Source: CAZRWD01 sp964603785
GTDB taxonomy: Bacteria > Fermentibacterota > Fermentibacteria > Fermentibacterales > Fermentibacteraceae
Reading direction: 5' to 3'
NCBI GenBank assembly: GCA_964603785.1
Contig: CAZRWD010000001.1
Location: 186,001-250,000 of the forward strand
DNA length: 64,000 bases
Shown in pieces: positions 25,889 to 33,887 of this stretch (position 1 is its first letter; every line of letters begins with the position of its first letter). A model generated the notes under the pieces. That model ran no database searches. It was not told the DNA's origin and was given only the letters and a program-made list of their open reading frames with translations. The position numbers were made by a program, and so were the translations under genes.

Positions 25889-26847
25889 CAGTCCGCCGTG
25901 AACAGCTGGACGGTCACCAGCTGCCATCCGTCCCCCTCTATCTCCACTGCCGCTCCGAGACCGACCGAGTCGTAGTCGGCGCCGAGGCAGGCCTCGAGAT
26001 GCGCAGGGCTGGTCAGTATCATCGACCAGGCCTCGTCCAGGCCGGAGCCCCGGCCGATGTTCTCGGCATATGCCGGGAACCTCCCGCCAAGCATGGAATC
26101 CAGCCCGTCGGGATGCCAGACGTCTCCCGAGACCGCGATCTCCACCGCACGGCTCCTGGCGAGCCCGTCGAGATGTCCGCTCCTCGCCAGGCCCGGAAGG
26201 CCGGCCCTCTCCCTCAGGATGTCGATCTCCTCCATCACCCCGTCCAGGTCCGAGGCCCCGGATGACGGCAGGGGAGCCTCTCCCGACAGGACCTGCTCGA
26301 GGGTCACGCCGCAGAGGAGGGGCAGCAGCATCAGGACCCTGGGAGAGCCGGAGCCGCTCGTGACCGCCTCGATCCAGTGCACGCCCCGCTCCACGGCCTC
26401 TATGCGGTAGAGGCCGTCGGGACCCGGCGGGATGCGGGCGACGGAGAGGGATGGGGTGGAGAGCATCACCGTGAAGCCCTCCGGCCCCTCGATGCGGAAT
26501 TCCAGCTCGCCCGGACAGGCGGTCCGGAAGGGCAGGCCGACAGGCAGATGCGTCGGTTCGGGGGCCGTCACCAGGACGCCCCTCCCCCCGTCGACGCATT
26601 CACCCCTGTAGGTGTCCCGTCCCGAGAATGCTCCCGAGTCGGGAGCGAAGCCCGGCTCGACGGACGACACGCCGCCGAGGAGACCGGGCCAGCCGTTCGA
26701 GGCGGCCAGCACGAGGAGCCTGCCGCCCTCGGGGACATGTCCGAGGAGGAGTATGTCCGCGGCCAGGCTGTCGAGAGCCTGGGAGCGGATCCCGGCCGGC
26801 TGCGGGCCGGGCGTCGCCAGGAGCATTGGGACGATGCAGAGCAGCAT
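25888..26847 (-). CDS. Secreted CAP/SCP-domain protein
   Basis: 319 residues with a signal peptide starting LLCIVPMLLATPGPQP. The first two thirds form an uncharacterised region rich in beta-strands (for example PFRTACPGELEFRIEGPEG). The C-terminus is a CAP (SCP/PR-1) domain: IDILRERAGLPGLARSGHLD, RSRAVEIAVSG, YAENIGRGSGLDEAWSMI and SPAHLEACLGADYDSVGLG. Bacterial CAP proteins are secreted and of largely unknown function. The start is fixed by the signal peptide. A TATAAT lies only six bases upstream of the ATG, so the mRNA may be leaderless. It is the first gene of a minus-strand unit with the two HD-GYP genes. Confidence 0.75.
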   Translation of the reverse strand: MLLCIVPMLLATPGPQPAGIRSQALDSLAADILLLGHVPEGGRLLVLAASNGWPGLLGGVSSVEPGFAPDSGAFSGRDTYRGECVDGGRGVLVTAPEPTHLPVGLPFRTACPGELEFRIEGPEGFTVMLSTPSLSVARIPPGPDGLYRIEAVERGVHWIEAVTSGSGSPRVLMLLPLLCGVTLEQVLSGEAPLPSSGASDLDGVMEEIDILRERAGLPGLARSGHLDGLARSRAVEIAVSGDVWHPDGLDSMLGGRFPAYAENIGRGSGLDEAWSMILTSPAHLEACLGADYDSVGLGAAVEIEGDGWQLVTVQLFTAD

Positions 26848-26853
26848 GAAATC

Positions 26854-26861
26854 ATTATAGT
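26854..26861. promoter_or_regulatory. Overlapping divergent -10 elements
   Basis: On the minus strand TATAAT occupies 26859-26854, six bases before the CAP-gene ATG. On the plus strand TATAGT occupies 26856-26861, about 28 bases before the radical SAM start. The stretch stands out as AT-rich. No good -35 hexamer was found at the standard distance for either direction. Confidence 0.4.
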
Positions 26862-26889
26862 CAAACCTCGACGGGAACGGAGGCGTCAC

Positions 26890-28122
26890 TTGAGGATCCT
26901 CTTCGTGCAATCGCCGGCCGGGAGGCCGGAACCGCCGGTGTATCCGCTGGGTCTGGCATATCTGGCGGGACAGGTCGAGGGTCACGAGACCTCGGGTCTC
27001 GACCTTTCGGCCAGCACCGACCCGGCGGGCGACCTGCGCGGAGCCCTCGACGCGAGGCGCCCCGACGTCGTCGCCCTCTCCCTCCGGAACATCGACGACA
27101 GCAGCTATCCGTCGACCTGGTCCTACCTCGGGCCCTTCCTCGGGCTGTTCGACGTCCTGGACGGCTGGAAGGGCCTGCTGACGGTAGGGGGGCCGGGCTT
27201 CACCATCTACGCCGCAGAGCTGATGAGGGCATGCCCCAGGATAGATGTCGGCGTGGCCGGGGAGGCCGAGAGCATCTTCGGCGGCATCCTGGAGCGCGGA
27301 GCGTCGGCCTCCGGCTCCCACGAGCTGCTCCGTCCGGGACCGCCCGACCTCGCGTCGATATCCCCGCCCGACTACGGGCTGTTCCCCGTCGCCCCCTACG
27401 AGCCCCACTACGGGCTCGGGGTCCAGAGCAGGAGGGGATGCGCATTCGGCTGCACGTACTGCACCTATGCGTTCCTCGGCGGCCGCTCCTTCAGGTGCCG
27501 GCCGGTTTCGGGCGTCATCGGGGACATCGACGCCCTGAGAAGTTCGGGGGCCGGGAGGTTCCAGTTCGTCGACCCGGTCTTCAACGCCCCCCGCCGGTAC
27601 GCGGAGGAACTGGTGGAGGCCGTGCGGAGCACCTTCGGCGGCATGACATGGGGCGCATGGCTGGACATCACCGCCACCCGCGGGGAGATGGACGCCATGG
27701 CGGAGGCGGGCTGCAGGAAGGTGGACTTCTCGCCCGACGCCCTGACGGCGCGCGGCATGCGCCTCCTGGGCAAGAAGGGCAGTTTCGGGGCGCTCGTCCG
27801 GGCGGTCACCGGGGCGAGGAGGGCAGGCCTGGAGACGGGTGTCAACTTCTTCAACGGGAATCCCGGAGAGGGCCTGACGGCCCTCCTGGGCAAGTTCGCC
27901 TTCATGCTCGCAGCAAGGGCCCTGCTCGGATGGAACAGCACCTTCGTGAACATAGGGACGATCCGGGTCTACGCCGGGTCGCGCCTGTCCGAGACCATGG
28001 CGCTGAACGGCGAGGTGCCCCCCGGATGCGACTTCCTGGATCCCGTCTTCCTCAGGGGAGGGGGCATGTGCGACCGCATGTTCCGATCCTTCCAGACATT
28101 GAGGCGCAGAAGGCATGCCTGA
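26890..28122 (+). CDS. B12-binding-type radical SAM protein
   Basis: Radical SAM enzyme of 410 residues. The N-terminus LRILFVQSPAGRPEPPVYPLGLAYLAGQV resembles the cobalamin-binding-like domain of this group. The 4Fe-4S motif is CAFGCTYC (Cx3Cx2C) near residue 185, in RRGCAFGCTYCTYAFLGGRSFRCRPV. The protein then continues as a TIM-barrel half with DPVFNAPRRYAEEL and GVNFFNGNPGEG. The substrate is unknown. TTG 26890 is chosen because GGAGG lies six bases upstream and because upstream in-frame sequence would run through the divergent promoter region. The end overlaps aroE by eight bases. Confidence 0.8.
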   Translation: MRILFVQSPAGRPEPPVYPLGLAYLAGQVEGHETSGLDLSASTDPAGDLRGALDARRPDVVALSLRNIDDSSYPSTWSYLGPFLGLFDVLDGWKGLLTVGGPGFTIYAAELMRACPRIDVGVAGEAESIFGGILERGASASGSHELLRPGPPDLASISPPDYGLFPVAPYEPHYGLGVQSRRGCAFGCTYCTYAFLGGRSFRCRPVSGVIGDIDALRSSGAGRFQFVDPVFNAPRRYAEELVEAVRSTFGGMTWGAWLDITATRGEMDAMAEAGCRKVDFSPDALTARGMRLLGKKGSFGALVRAVTGARRAGLETGVNFFNGNPGEGLTALLGKFAFMLAARALLGWNSTFVNIGTIRVYAGSRLSETMALNGEVPPGCDFLDPVFLRGGGMCDRMFRSFQTLRRRRHA

Positions 28123-28900
28123 CCTGAGGCTGGGCCTCGTCGGATGGCCGCTCCCGCACTCCCTCTCGCCCGTCGTGCACGGGGTGTTCATGGAGTCCGC
28201 CGGCCTGCGGGGCACGTACTCGACCCTTCCCGTGCACCCATCCGACCTCGCCGGCGCGCTCCGGCGCCTCCTCGCGGAGGGCTGGACCGGGCTCAACGTC
28301 ACCTCTCCCCACAAGACCGCTTCCGCGGCCCTCTGCTCGTCGCTCGACGCCGACGCTTCGGAGGCCGGGGCGGTGAACACCCTGGAGAGGTCGGGGGAGT
28401 CGTGGGCGGGTCGCAACACGGACGTCGGCGGTTTCGCCAGGATCATCTCGAGGTACTCCCTCGAGGATCCCCTGCTCGTGCTGGGCGGCGGCGGCGCGGG
28501 CCGCGCCGCCGCCGCAGCGTCCCGCAGGGCCGGTGCGGAGTGCGTGATCCTGGCGAGGAGCCCCCGCGGTCCGGGCATCAGGAGCCTCGCCGAGCTGCCG
28601 GGCCTCCTGGGATCCTCGCGAACCGGTACGCTGGTGAACGCCACGACGCTGGGCTGGCGTGACGACGACGGCTTCCCCGCGGAGCCGGCGATGCTGGAGG
28701 GCTGGACGTTCGTCGATCTCAACTACAACTCCTCGTGGAGCTTCAGGAGCTCGCTCCGGGGGAGGGCGCGCAGGATCGTCCCCGGCGAGGTGCTGCTCGT
28801 CGCCCAGGCGGCCCTCTCCTTCCTCGTCTGGACGGGGTTCGAGCCCGACGAAACCCCGGCGCTGGAGGCGCTCGGGATAACTGCGGAGGGGGCGGGATGA
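28115..28900 (+). CDS. aroE: Shikimate dehydrogenase
   Basis: NADPH-dependent reduction of 3-dehydroshikimate to shikimate in the aromatic amino-acid pathway. The 261-residue protein has the substrate-binding start GWPLPHSLSPVVH, the catalytic Lys in NVTSPHKTASA, the Asp in GRNTDVGGF, and the nucleotide loop LGGGGAGRAAA. NATTLGW replaces the usual NATP/S-xGM but keeps the fold. It ends with the conserved Q-A-A-L-SFLVWTG region. It lies in a run with aroK and an unrelated hydE-like gene, overlapping both neighbours. Confidence 0.92.
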   Translation: MPDLRLGLVGWPLPHSLSPVVHGVFMESAGLRGTYSTLPVHPSDLAGALRRLLAEGWTGLNVTSPHKTASAALCSSLDADASEAGAVNTLERSGESWAGRNTDVGGFARIISRYSLEDPLLVLGGGGAGRAAAAASRRAGAECVILARSPRGPGIRSLAELPGLLGSSRTGTLVNATTLGWRDDDGFPAEPAMLEGWTFVDLNYNSSWSFRSSLRGRARRIVPGEVLLVAQAALSFLVWTGFEPDETPALEALGITAEGAG

Positions 28901-29901
28901 CCTTCTCGGACTGGCTCGGGGGGCGGATCGCCGGAGGATTCGGCAGGGAGGACCTCGAGAGGGTCCTGGAGTGCCGCGGCGAAGAGGTCGGATCCCTTTT
29001 CGAGGCCGCCCGGCGGGTCCGGGAGGAGCACTTCGGAGACAGGGCCTATCTCAGGGCGGTCATCGAGTTCGCCAACAACTGCAGGTGCAACTGCCTGTAC
29101 TGCGGCATGAGGCGCGACAACTCCGCCGTCGAACGCTTCCGGCTGGAGGCGGACGAGATAGTCCGGGCCGCCCGCCTCGCCCGCGGCGAGGGGATCGGCA
29201 CCTTCTTCCTGCAGTCGGCCGAGACCGAGGAGTACGACGCCGGGTGGCTCGCCGGGATCATACGGGAGGTCTCCGCCCTGGGGATGAACGTTCTCCTGTG
29301 CGTCGGGGTGAGGAGCGAGGACGACCTCGACCTCTGGCGGGAGGCGGGAGCCTCCAAGTTCATACTCAAGCACGAGACCTCCGACCCCGAGCTGTTCGGC
29401 CGGATGAAGCCCGGCCTCTCCCTGGAGGACAGGATCCGATGGCTCAGGACGCTCAAGCGCCACGGGTACGACATCGGCTCGGGCCCGCTCCTGGGCCTTC
29501 CCGGCCAGACCACCGCCTCCCTGGCCACGGACCTGCTCCTGTTGAAGGAGCTGGACGTCGACATGTCGAGCATATCGGTCTTCCTCCCCGCGAGGGGCAC
29601 GCCCCTCTCCGACGCCCCTCCCGGCGACGTGGACCTCGGGCTGAGGTTCATCGCCGCGATGAGGCTCTACCTCGGCAGGACTCTGATCCCCGCCACGAGC
29701 ACGTTCGAGAGGCTCCGGAGGGGCGGGCAGCTCCAGTGCTTCGAGGCGGGGGCCAACGTGATCACCGTCAACATGACGCCGCCCGCGCTCAGGGATGACT
29801 ATCAGCTCTACACCGAGAGGTACTACGTGAGCCTGGGCCATGCCAGGTCCGTCATACGGGCGGCAGGCCTGGTCGAGACGACGGAGGCTCCGCTTGCCTG
29901 A
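28897..29901 (+). CDS. hydE: HydE-type radical SAM protein ([FeFe]-hydrogenase maturase)
   Basis: 334 residues. The cluster motif in IEFANNCRCNCLYCGMRRDN is Cx3Cx2C followed by the CGxRRDN string that is characteristic of HydE, within the BioB/HydE/PylB group. ETSDPELFGRMKPG, GYDIGSGPLLGLPGQT and PARGTPL also match. HydE makes an organometallic precursor of the H-cluster of [FeFe]-hydrogenase. No hydF, hydG or hydrogenase gene is in this window, so partners must be elsewhere or the protein has another role in the family. ATG 28897 overlaps the aroE stop (ATGA). Confidence 0.82.
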   Translation: MTFSDWLGGRIAGGFGREDLERVLECRGEEVGSLFEAARRVREEHFGDRAYLRAVIEFANNCRCNCLYCGMRRDNSAVERFRLEADEIVRAARLARGEGIGTFFLQSAETEEYDAGWLAGIIREVSALGMNVLLCVGVRSEDDLDLWREAGASKFILKHETSDPELFGRMKPGLSLEDRIRWLRTLKRHGYDIGSGPLLGLPGQTTASLATDLLLLKELDVDMSSISVFLPARGTPLSDAPPGDVDLGLRFIAAMRLYLGRTLIPATSTFERLRRGGQLQCFEAGANVITVNMTPPALRDDYQLYTERYYVSLGHARSVIRAAGLVETTEAPLA

Positions 29902-30415
29902 TCCTCCGGTCCCGCGGGTAGCAGTGACCGGCCCGCCCTGTTCGGGCAAGACCACGTGCGGCAGGCTCGCCGCAGCCATTCTCGGCGCGCCCTTCATCGA
30001 CCTCGACGAGCTGATCGCGACCCGTGCGGGCATGGGGGTGGCGCGGTTCCTTTCCGCCTTCGGCGAGGGCGCCTTCCGAGCGCTGGAGGAATCGCTCCTC
30101 GGCGAGGCGGTTTCGTCACCCGGGCCGCTGGTCCTCGCCCTCGGCGGGGGATCCCTCCTCCTCCCCCGGAACGTATCCCTCGTGTCCGCCTCGATGACGA
30201 TCGTGACCCTCCGCACCCCCGACGACATCCTCGCCGGACGGCTGGGATGCCCGGGCCGACCTCTCGCGGCCGACGCGGGAGCGCTCCTCGCCCTGCTCGA
30301 GCGGAGGCGGTCGCACTACGCCTCCCTGCCGAACCAGATCGACTGCCCGGACGGTGATCCCGGGGCGTGCGCGAGGGAGATAGCGGCCATCGCGCTGCGA
30401 CGGGGGCGGGCTTGA
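29894..30415 (+). CDS. aroK: Shikimate kinase
   Basis: 173 residues, the normal size. ATP-dependent phosphorylation of shikimate to shikimate-3-phosphate. The P-loop is GPPCSGKTTCGRL at about residues 12-24. The shikimate-contacting acidic stretch FIDLDELI and LALGGGSLL are both present, as is the lid Arg region (GRPLAADAG). TTG 29894 is preceded by GGAGG at six bases and overlaps the hydE stop by eight bases. The neighbouring aroE supports the call. Confidence 0.9.
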   Translation: MPDPPVPRVAVTGPPCSGKTTCGRLAAAILGAPFIDLDELIATRAGMGVARFLSAFGEGAFRALEESLLGEAVSSPGPLVLALGGGSLLLPRNVSLVSASMTIVTLRTPDDILAGRLGCPGRPLAADAGALLALLERRRSHYASLPNQIDCPDGDPGACAREIAAIALRRGRA

Positions 30416-30470
30416 CGCACGGATGTGCGTGCTCTTATTCAGGGCCTGGAATGGAGGTTCGGCGGTCGGA

Positions 30471-31010
30471 ATGACCAGGGAGGAACTCGCGTCCGAGGTC
30501 GCCGGGAGGACGGGTCTGTCCCGCAGGGAGGCGGCCGCCGCTCTCGAGGCGATCCTCGACGCCGTCGAGGAATCGCTCTGCGCGGGGGAGCCCGTGTATC
30601 TCAGGGGCTTCGGGTGCTTCGAGCCCAGGGCCGGCAGGCGCAGGCGCGCCAGGGATCCCAGGGGGGGCGGGGGTCTTCTGGACATCCCCTCCGCTGTCAG
30701 GCCGGTCTTCAGGCCCTATGACAGGCTCAGGAGGGCCGTCTCCGAGGCCCTCGCCCGGAGGGTGCGGACCGCCTTCTTCCACCCGGGGGCACCCGGGACC
30801 GCATCCGTCTCGGTCTGCGGGACCTTCAACGGCTGGGACACCGGGGCCTGCCCCATGCAGAGGCTCCCGGACGCGAGCTGGGTGGCCGAGGTCGAACTGC
30901 CCGCCGGACAGGTGATCAGATACATGTTCTGCATCGACGGAAGACTGGTCCCCGATCCCGACGCCACGGTCCCGAGGGACGACGAAGGCAGGTCTCTGAG
31001 ATCGCTATGA
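30471..31010 (+). CDS. HU/IHF-family protein fused to a CBM48 glycogen-binding domain
   Basis: 179 residues. Residues 1-95 are a recognisable HU/IHF DNA-bending domain: MTREELASEVAGRTGLSRRE, AILDAVEESLCAGEPVYL, RGFGCFEPRAGRRRRARDP, and PVFRPYDRLRRAVSEAL at its end. Residues about 102-168 match the CBM48/AMPK-beta glycogen-binding fold: VSVCGTFNGWDTGACPMQRL, SWVAEVELPAGQVIRYMF and DGRLVPDPDA. The fusion is unusual. It could link DNA or nucleoid structure to polysaccharide, or the C-terminal domain may have changed ligand. ATG 30471 starts the HU domain exactly; ATG 30423 would add 16 residues. No strong ribosome-binding site is visible at the right spacing. The stop overlaps the ftsK start (ATGA). 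Confidence 0.8.
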   Translation: MTREELASEVAGRTGLSRREAAAALEAILDAVEESLCAGEPVYLRGFGCFEPRAGRRRRARDPRGGGGLLDIPSAVRPVFRPYDRLRRAVSEALARRVRTAFFHPGAPGTASVSVCGTFNGWDTGACPMQRLPDASWVAEVELPAGQVIRYMFCIDGRLVPDPDATVPRDDEGRSLRSL

Positions 31011-33262
31011 CGAGGCCCAGGCGGAGGAGCAGGCAGAAGAGGTCCCGTGGAGCGGGATTCAGGATCGTGGCGGTGATCCTCCTCTTCTTCACCGGGGCCG
31101 GCCTCCTGGCCCTCCTCGCGTTCCCGGCCGGGGCCGGCGCCGCCGCCCGCGCCAGGGAGGCCATCTACGGCGCCACGGGCTTCCTCTCCTTTCTCGTCCC
31201 CGTCCTGCTCCTCGTCTCCTCGGCGAGGCTGCTCAGACCCTCGGCCCTGCCCGGGGCCTTCGGGATGCTGCACGGGCTGTCGGTGAACCTCTTCTTCCTC
31301 TCCGCGCTGACGGACATCGTGGGAAGGCGCTTCAACCCGGCCCTCGCACACACTCCCGGAGGTCTTCTGGCGGGGAGGGCGGTCGACCATCTGACCGCCC
31401 TGGCGGGCCCCCTGCTCGCATACCTGGTGCTCCTCCTCGGATTCGTCCTCAGCCTGGCGGTCTTCACGGGCTGGGACATAGCCGGGGACCTCGCCGGGCT
31501 CTCCGCCGGCCTTCCCCGCAGGAGCCGCACCGCCACCCCGAGGGCCTGCGCCCCGCCCGAACCTGCGCAAGGGGCGAATCTCTGGGCCAGGACCTCCGCG
31601 GATGGACAGCCGCCCGCCCTTCCGGGCTTCCTCGAGGATGCGGGCGGCTTCTCCCCGCTCCGCGGGGGTGCCGTCGAGGAGGAGAGGCGGGAGCCGCAGG
31701 AACGGCATCCCCTCGCCGACTCCCATGAGGAGGTCGCTGCCGGACCGGTCCGCAGGCCCAGGGTCGACGGGCCGGCGGCCAGGGCTGACGGGCCGGCGGC
31801 CAGGGCCGTGCATCCCGGCATACTCCCGCCCGACTCGATACTGATGGCCCAGCCGGCCACCGTGAAGAGCGGCGTGACCGAGGCCGAGCTGAGGGAGCGG
31901 TCGGAGATCCTGGTCCGCAAGCTGGCGGAGTTCGGCGTGGTCTGCGAGATCGTCGACTGCAGGCCGGGCCCCGTGCTCACGAGGTTCGAGCTGAGGCCCG
32001 GTCCGGGCGTGAAGGTCAACAGCATCGTGGGGCGGTCGGACGATCTGGCGCTCGCACTCAAGGCCAGGCGCATACGGATACTCGCCCCGATCCCGGGAAG
32101 GGACGCCGTGGGCATCGAGGTGCCCAATCCCAGCCCGGAGACCGTTTTCCTGAGGGATGTCCTGCGCTCGGTCAGGAACGAGGTGCTGCCCGTGGCGCTG
32201 GGGAGGAGGATGGAGGGCGAGCCCTGCGTCGCCGACATCGCGGACATGCCGCACCTCCTCGTGGCCGGGGCGACCGGGACCGGCAAGAGCGTCTGCCTGC
32301 ACGCGATCATCTGCACCCTCCTGATGACCAAGCGGCCGGACGAGGTCCGTCTGGCTCTCATCGACCCGAAGAAGGGCACCGAGCTGGCCGCCTATGGAGA
32401 CCTCCCGCACCTGTGGGCTCCCGTGGTCTGCGACTCCAGGGAGGCGCGCCTCCTGCTGGAGGACCTGGTGAGGGAGATGGAGGAGCGCTACACCAGACTG
32501 GCCCGCAGCGCGGTCAGGTCCATCTCCGAGTACAACAGGGAGCTGGACCCGGCGGACGCCGACGGGACGATGCCCTACATAGTCCTGATCATAGACGAGC
32601 TGGCCGATCTGATGACCACCTCCGCCAGCGAGACGGAACAGCCCATAGCCCGTCTCGCCCAGATGGCCAGGGCCGTCGGCATACACCTCGTGGTGGCGAC
32701 GCAGCGCCCGTCCGTGGACGTGATAACGGGTGTGATCAAGGCCAACTTCCCATCCCGCATAGCCTTCATGGTCGGCTCCAAGACCGACTCCAGGACCATC
32801 CTGGACATGAACGGCGCCGAGATGCTCCTGGGCAGGGGGGACATGCTGTACCTGCCCGCGACCTCCCCCGAGCCCCTCCGCATACAGGGATCGCTTGTGT
32901 CGGGGAAGGAGACGAGGGACATCGTCGCCCACTGGAGGGACCAGGACCTGCCCGGCGCCTACGTCTTCGAGCCCTCCTCCCATTCCTCCACCGGGAACAT
33001 GGCGGCGCCCGGCGATCTAGATAGCGACGACGAACTCCTGAGGAAGGCAAGGGACATAGTGATCAGATACCAGATCGGCTCCCAGTCCCTTCTGCAGCGG
33101 AAGCTCCGGGTGGGCTTCGCCAGGGCCGGCAGGCTCATGGATCTCCTCGAGGAGAGGGGCGTGGTCGGCCCCACGAAGGAGGGCAGGGCGAGGGATGTCC
33201 TGATCTCCAGGGAGGATGCCGGGATGGCCGGTCCGGGCGACGAGACGGGGGTGGAGCGTTGA
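31007..33262 (+). CDS. ftsK: DNA translocase FtsK
   Basis: 751 residues. Septal DNA pump that moves chromosomes and dimer-resolution sites at division. About four N-terminal membrane helices (for example IVAVILLFFTGAGLLALLAF and LVPVLLLVSSARLL), a proline/alanine linker, then the motor. Walker A is GATGTGKSV near residue 421 and Walker B is YIVLIIDELADL near 524. A C-terminal gamma winged helix (RDIVIRYQIGSQSLLQRKL ... RLMDLLEERGVVG) reads KOPS. The linker carries two 21-base tandem copies encoding DGPAARA. ATGA overlap upstream and TTGA overlap downstream place it in one tightly coupled unit with the HU-CBM48 gene. Confidence 0.95.
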   Translation: MTRPRRRSRQKRSRGAGFRIVAVILLFFTGAGLLALLAFPAGAGAAARAREAIYGATGFLSFLVPVLLLVSSARLLRPSALPGAFGMLHGLSVNLFFLSALTDIVGRRFNPALAHTPGGLLAGRAVDHLTALAGPLLAYLVLLLGFVLSLAVFTGWDIAGDLAGLSAGLPRRSRTATPRACAPPEPAQGANLWARTSADGQPPALPGFLEDAGGFSPLRGGAVEEERREPQERHPLADSHEEVAAGPVRRPRVDGPAARADGPAARAVHPGILPPDSILMAQPATVKSGVTEAELRERSEILVRKLAEFGVVCEIVDCRPGPVLTRFELRPGPGVKVNSIVGRSDDLALALKARRIRILAPIPGRDAVGIEVPNPSPETVFLRDVLRSVRNEVLPVALGRRMEGEPCVADIADMPHLLVAGATGTGKSVCLHAIICTLLMTKRPDEVRLALIDPKKGTELAAYGDLPHLWAPVVCDSREARLLLEDLVREMEERYTRLARSAVRSISEYNRELDPADADGTMPYIVLIIDELADLMTTSASETEQPIARLAQMARAVGIHLVVATQRPSVDVITGVIKANFPSRIAFMVGSKTDSRTILDMNGAEMLLGRGDMLYLPATSPEPLRIQGSLVSGKETRDIVAHWRDQDLPGAYVFEPSSHSSTGNMAAPGDLDSDDELLRKARDIVIRYQIGSQSLLQRKLRVGFARAGRLMDLLEERGVVGPTKEGRARDVLISREDAGMAGPGDETGVER
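31766..31807 (+). repeat. Two 21-bp tandem repeats in the FtsK linker
   Basis: Copy one 31766-31786 and copy two 31787-31807 differ only at the final base, and both encode Asp-Gly-Pro-Ala-Ala-Arg-Ala. A likely slippage-prone site that changes linker length without shifting frame. Confidence 0.85.
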
Positions 33263-33879
33263 GGGCTCCTGCGGCGGTTGCGCTCCTCTCGCTCGCCATG
33301 GCATGCGGAGGAGAGGGGCGCTGCCCGGTGGACGGCTCCGGGCTGGCCTCGGAGGAGACCGACCTCTCCGCCTTCACCCGGGCATCCCAGCTGTACTTCA
33401 GGGGGAACCTCTCCCGGGCGCGCGACGCCTTCAACGTGATCATCTACAGGTTCGCAGACTCCCCCCTCGCAGGCGACGCGGGGCTGGCCGTCAGGCGGAT
33501 AGAGCAGGACCTCGGGGCGGACGCCGCCGATGCGGGCGACGGGAACGGCTCCGCCGGCAGCCCGGCAGTGGCCGTGGTGGGCCTCCCCTCGAACACCGCC
33601 AGGGTCGCGAGGGTGGCGGCCGCACTGACCGCGTCCGGGTGGACCGCCACCGTCGTCCATGACGCAGGGGCCCCGGACATCACGGTCGTCCTGTTCCCCG
33701 AGGGGATGCAGGACGGAGCCCGGACGGTGGGTGACTCGCTCGACTCCTGGCTGGTCACGCCGGACCCGGTGCCGGTCCAGCCGGGCGGCCAGATAATGGG
33801 GACCATCGTTCCGGGACACGAGGGGATACTCGTGGTGGTCGGGGCGGATGCACAGACCGCCGCCGGGATACCCCAGTAG
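33259..33879 (+). CDS. Putative lipoprotein with LytR_C-like domain
   Basis: 206 residues. Signal peptide with lipobox LAMAC, then a helical stretch that looks like one TPR-type hairpin (SQLYFRGNLSRARDAFNVIIYRF). Residues about 95-150 read AVVGLPSNTARVARVAAALTASGWTATVV, which resembles the LytR_C domain found at the end of cell-wall ligases and in lipoproteins. TTG start overlapping the ftsK stop (TTGA). Function unknown; the position between ftsK and lolA suggests an envelope role. Confidence that it is a real gene is high; the domain assignment is tentative. Confidence 0.6.
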   Translation: MRAPAAVALLSLAMACGGEGRCPVDGSGLASEETDLSAFTRASQLYFRGNLSRARDAFNVIIYRFADSPLAGDAGLAVRRIEQDLGADAADAGDGNGSAGSPAVAVVGLPSNTARVARVAAALTASGWTATVVHDAGAPDITVVLFPEGMQDGARTVGDSLDSWLVTPDPVPVQPGGQIMGTIVPGHEGILVVVGADAQTAAGIPQ

Positions 33880-33887
33880 GAGGAGGC

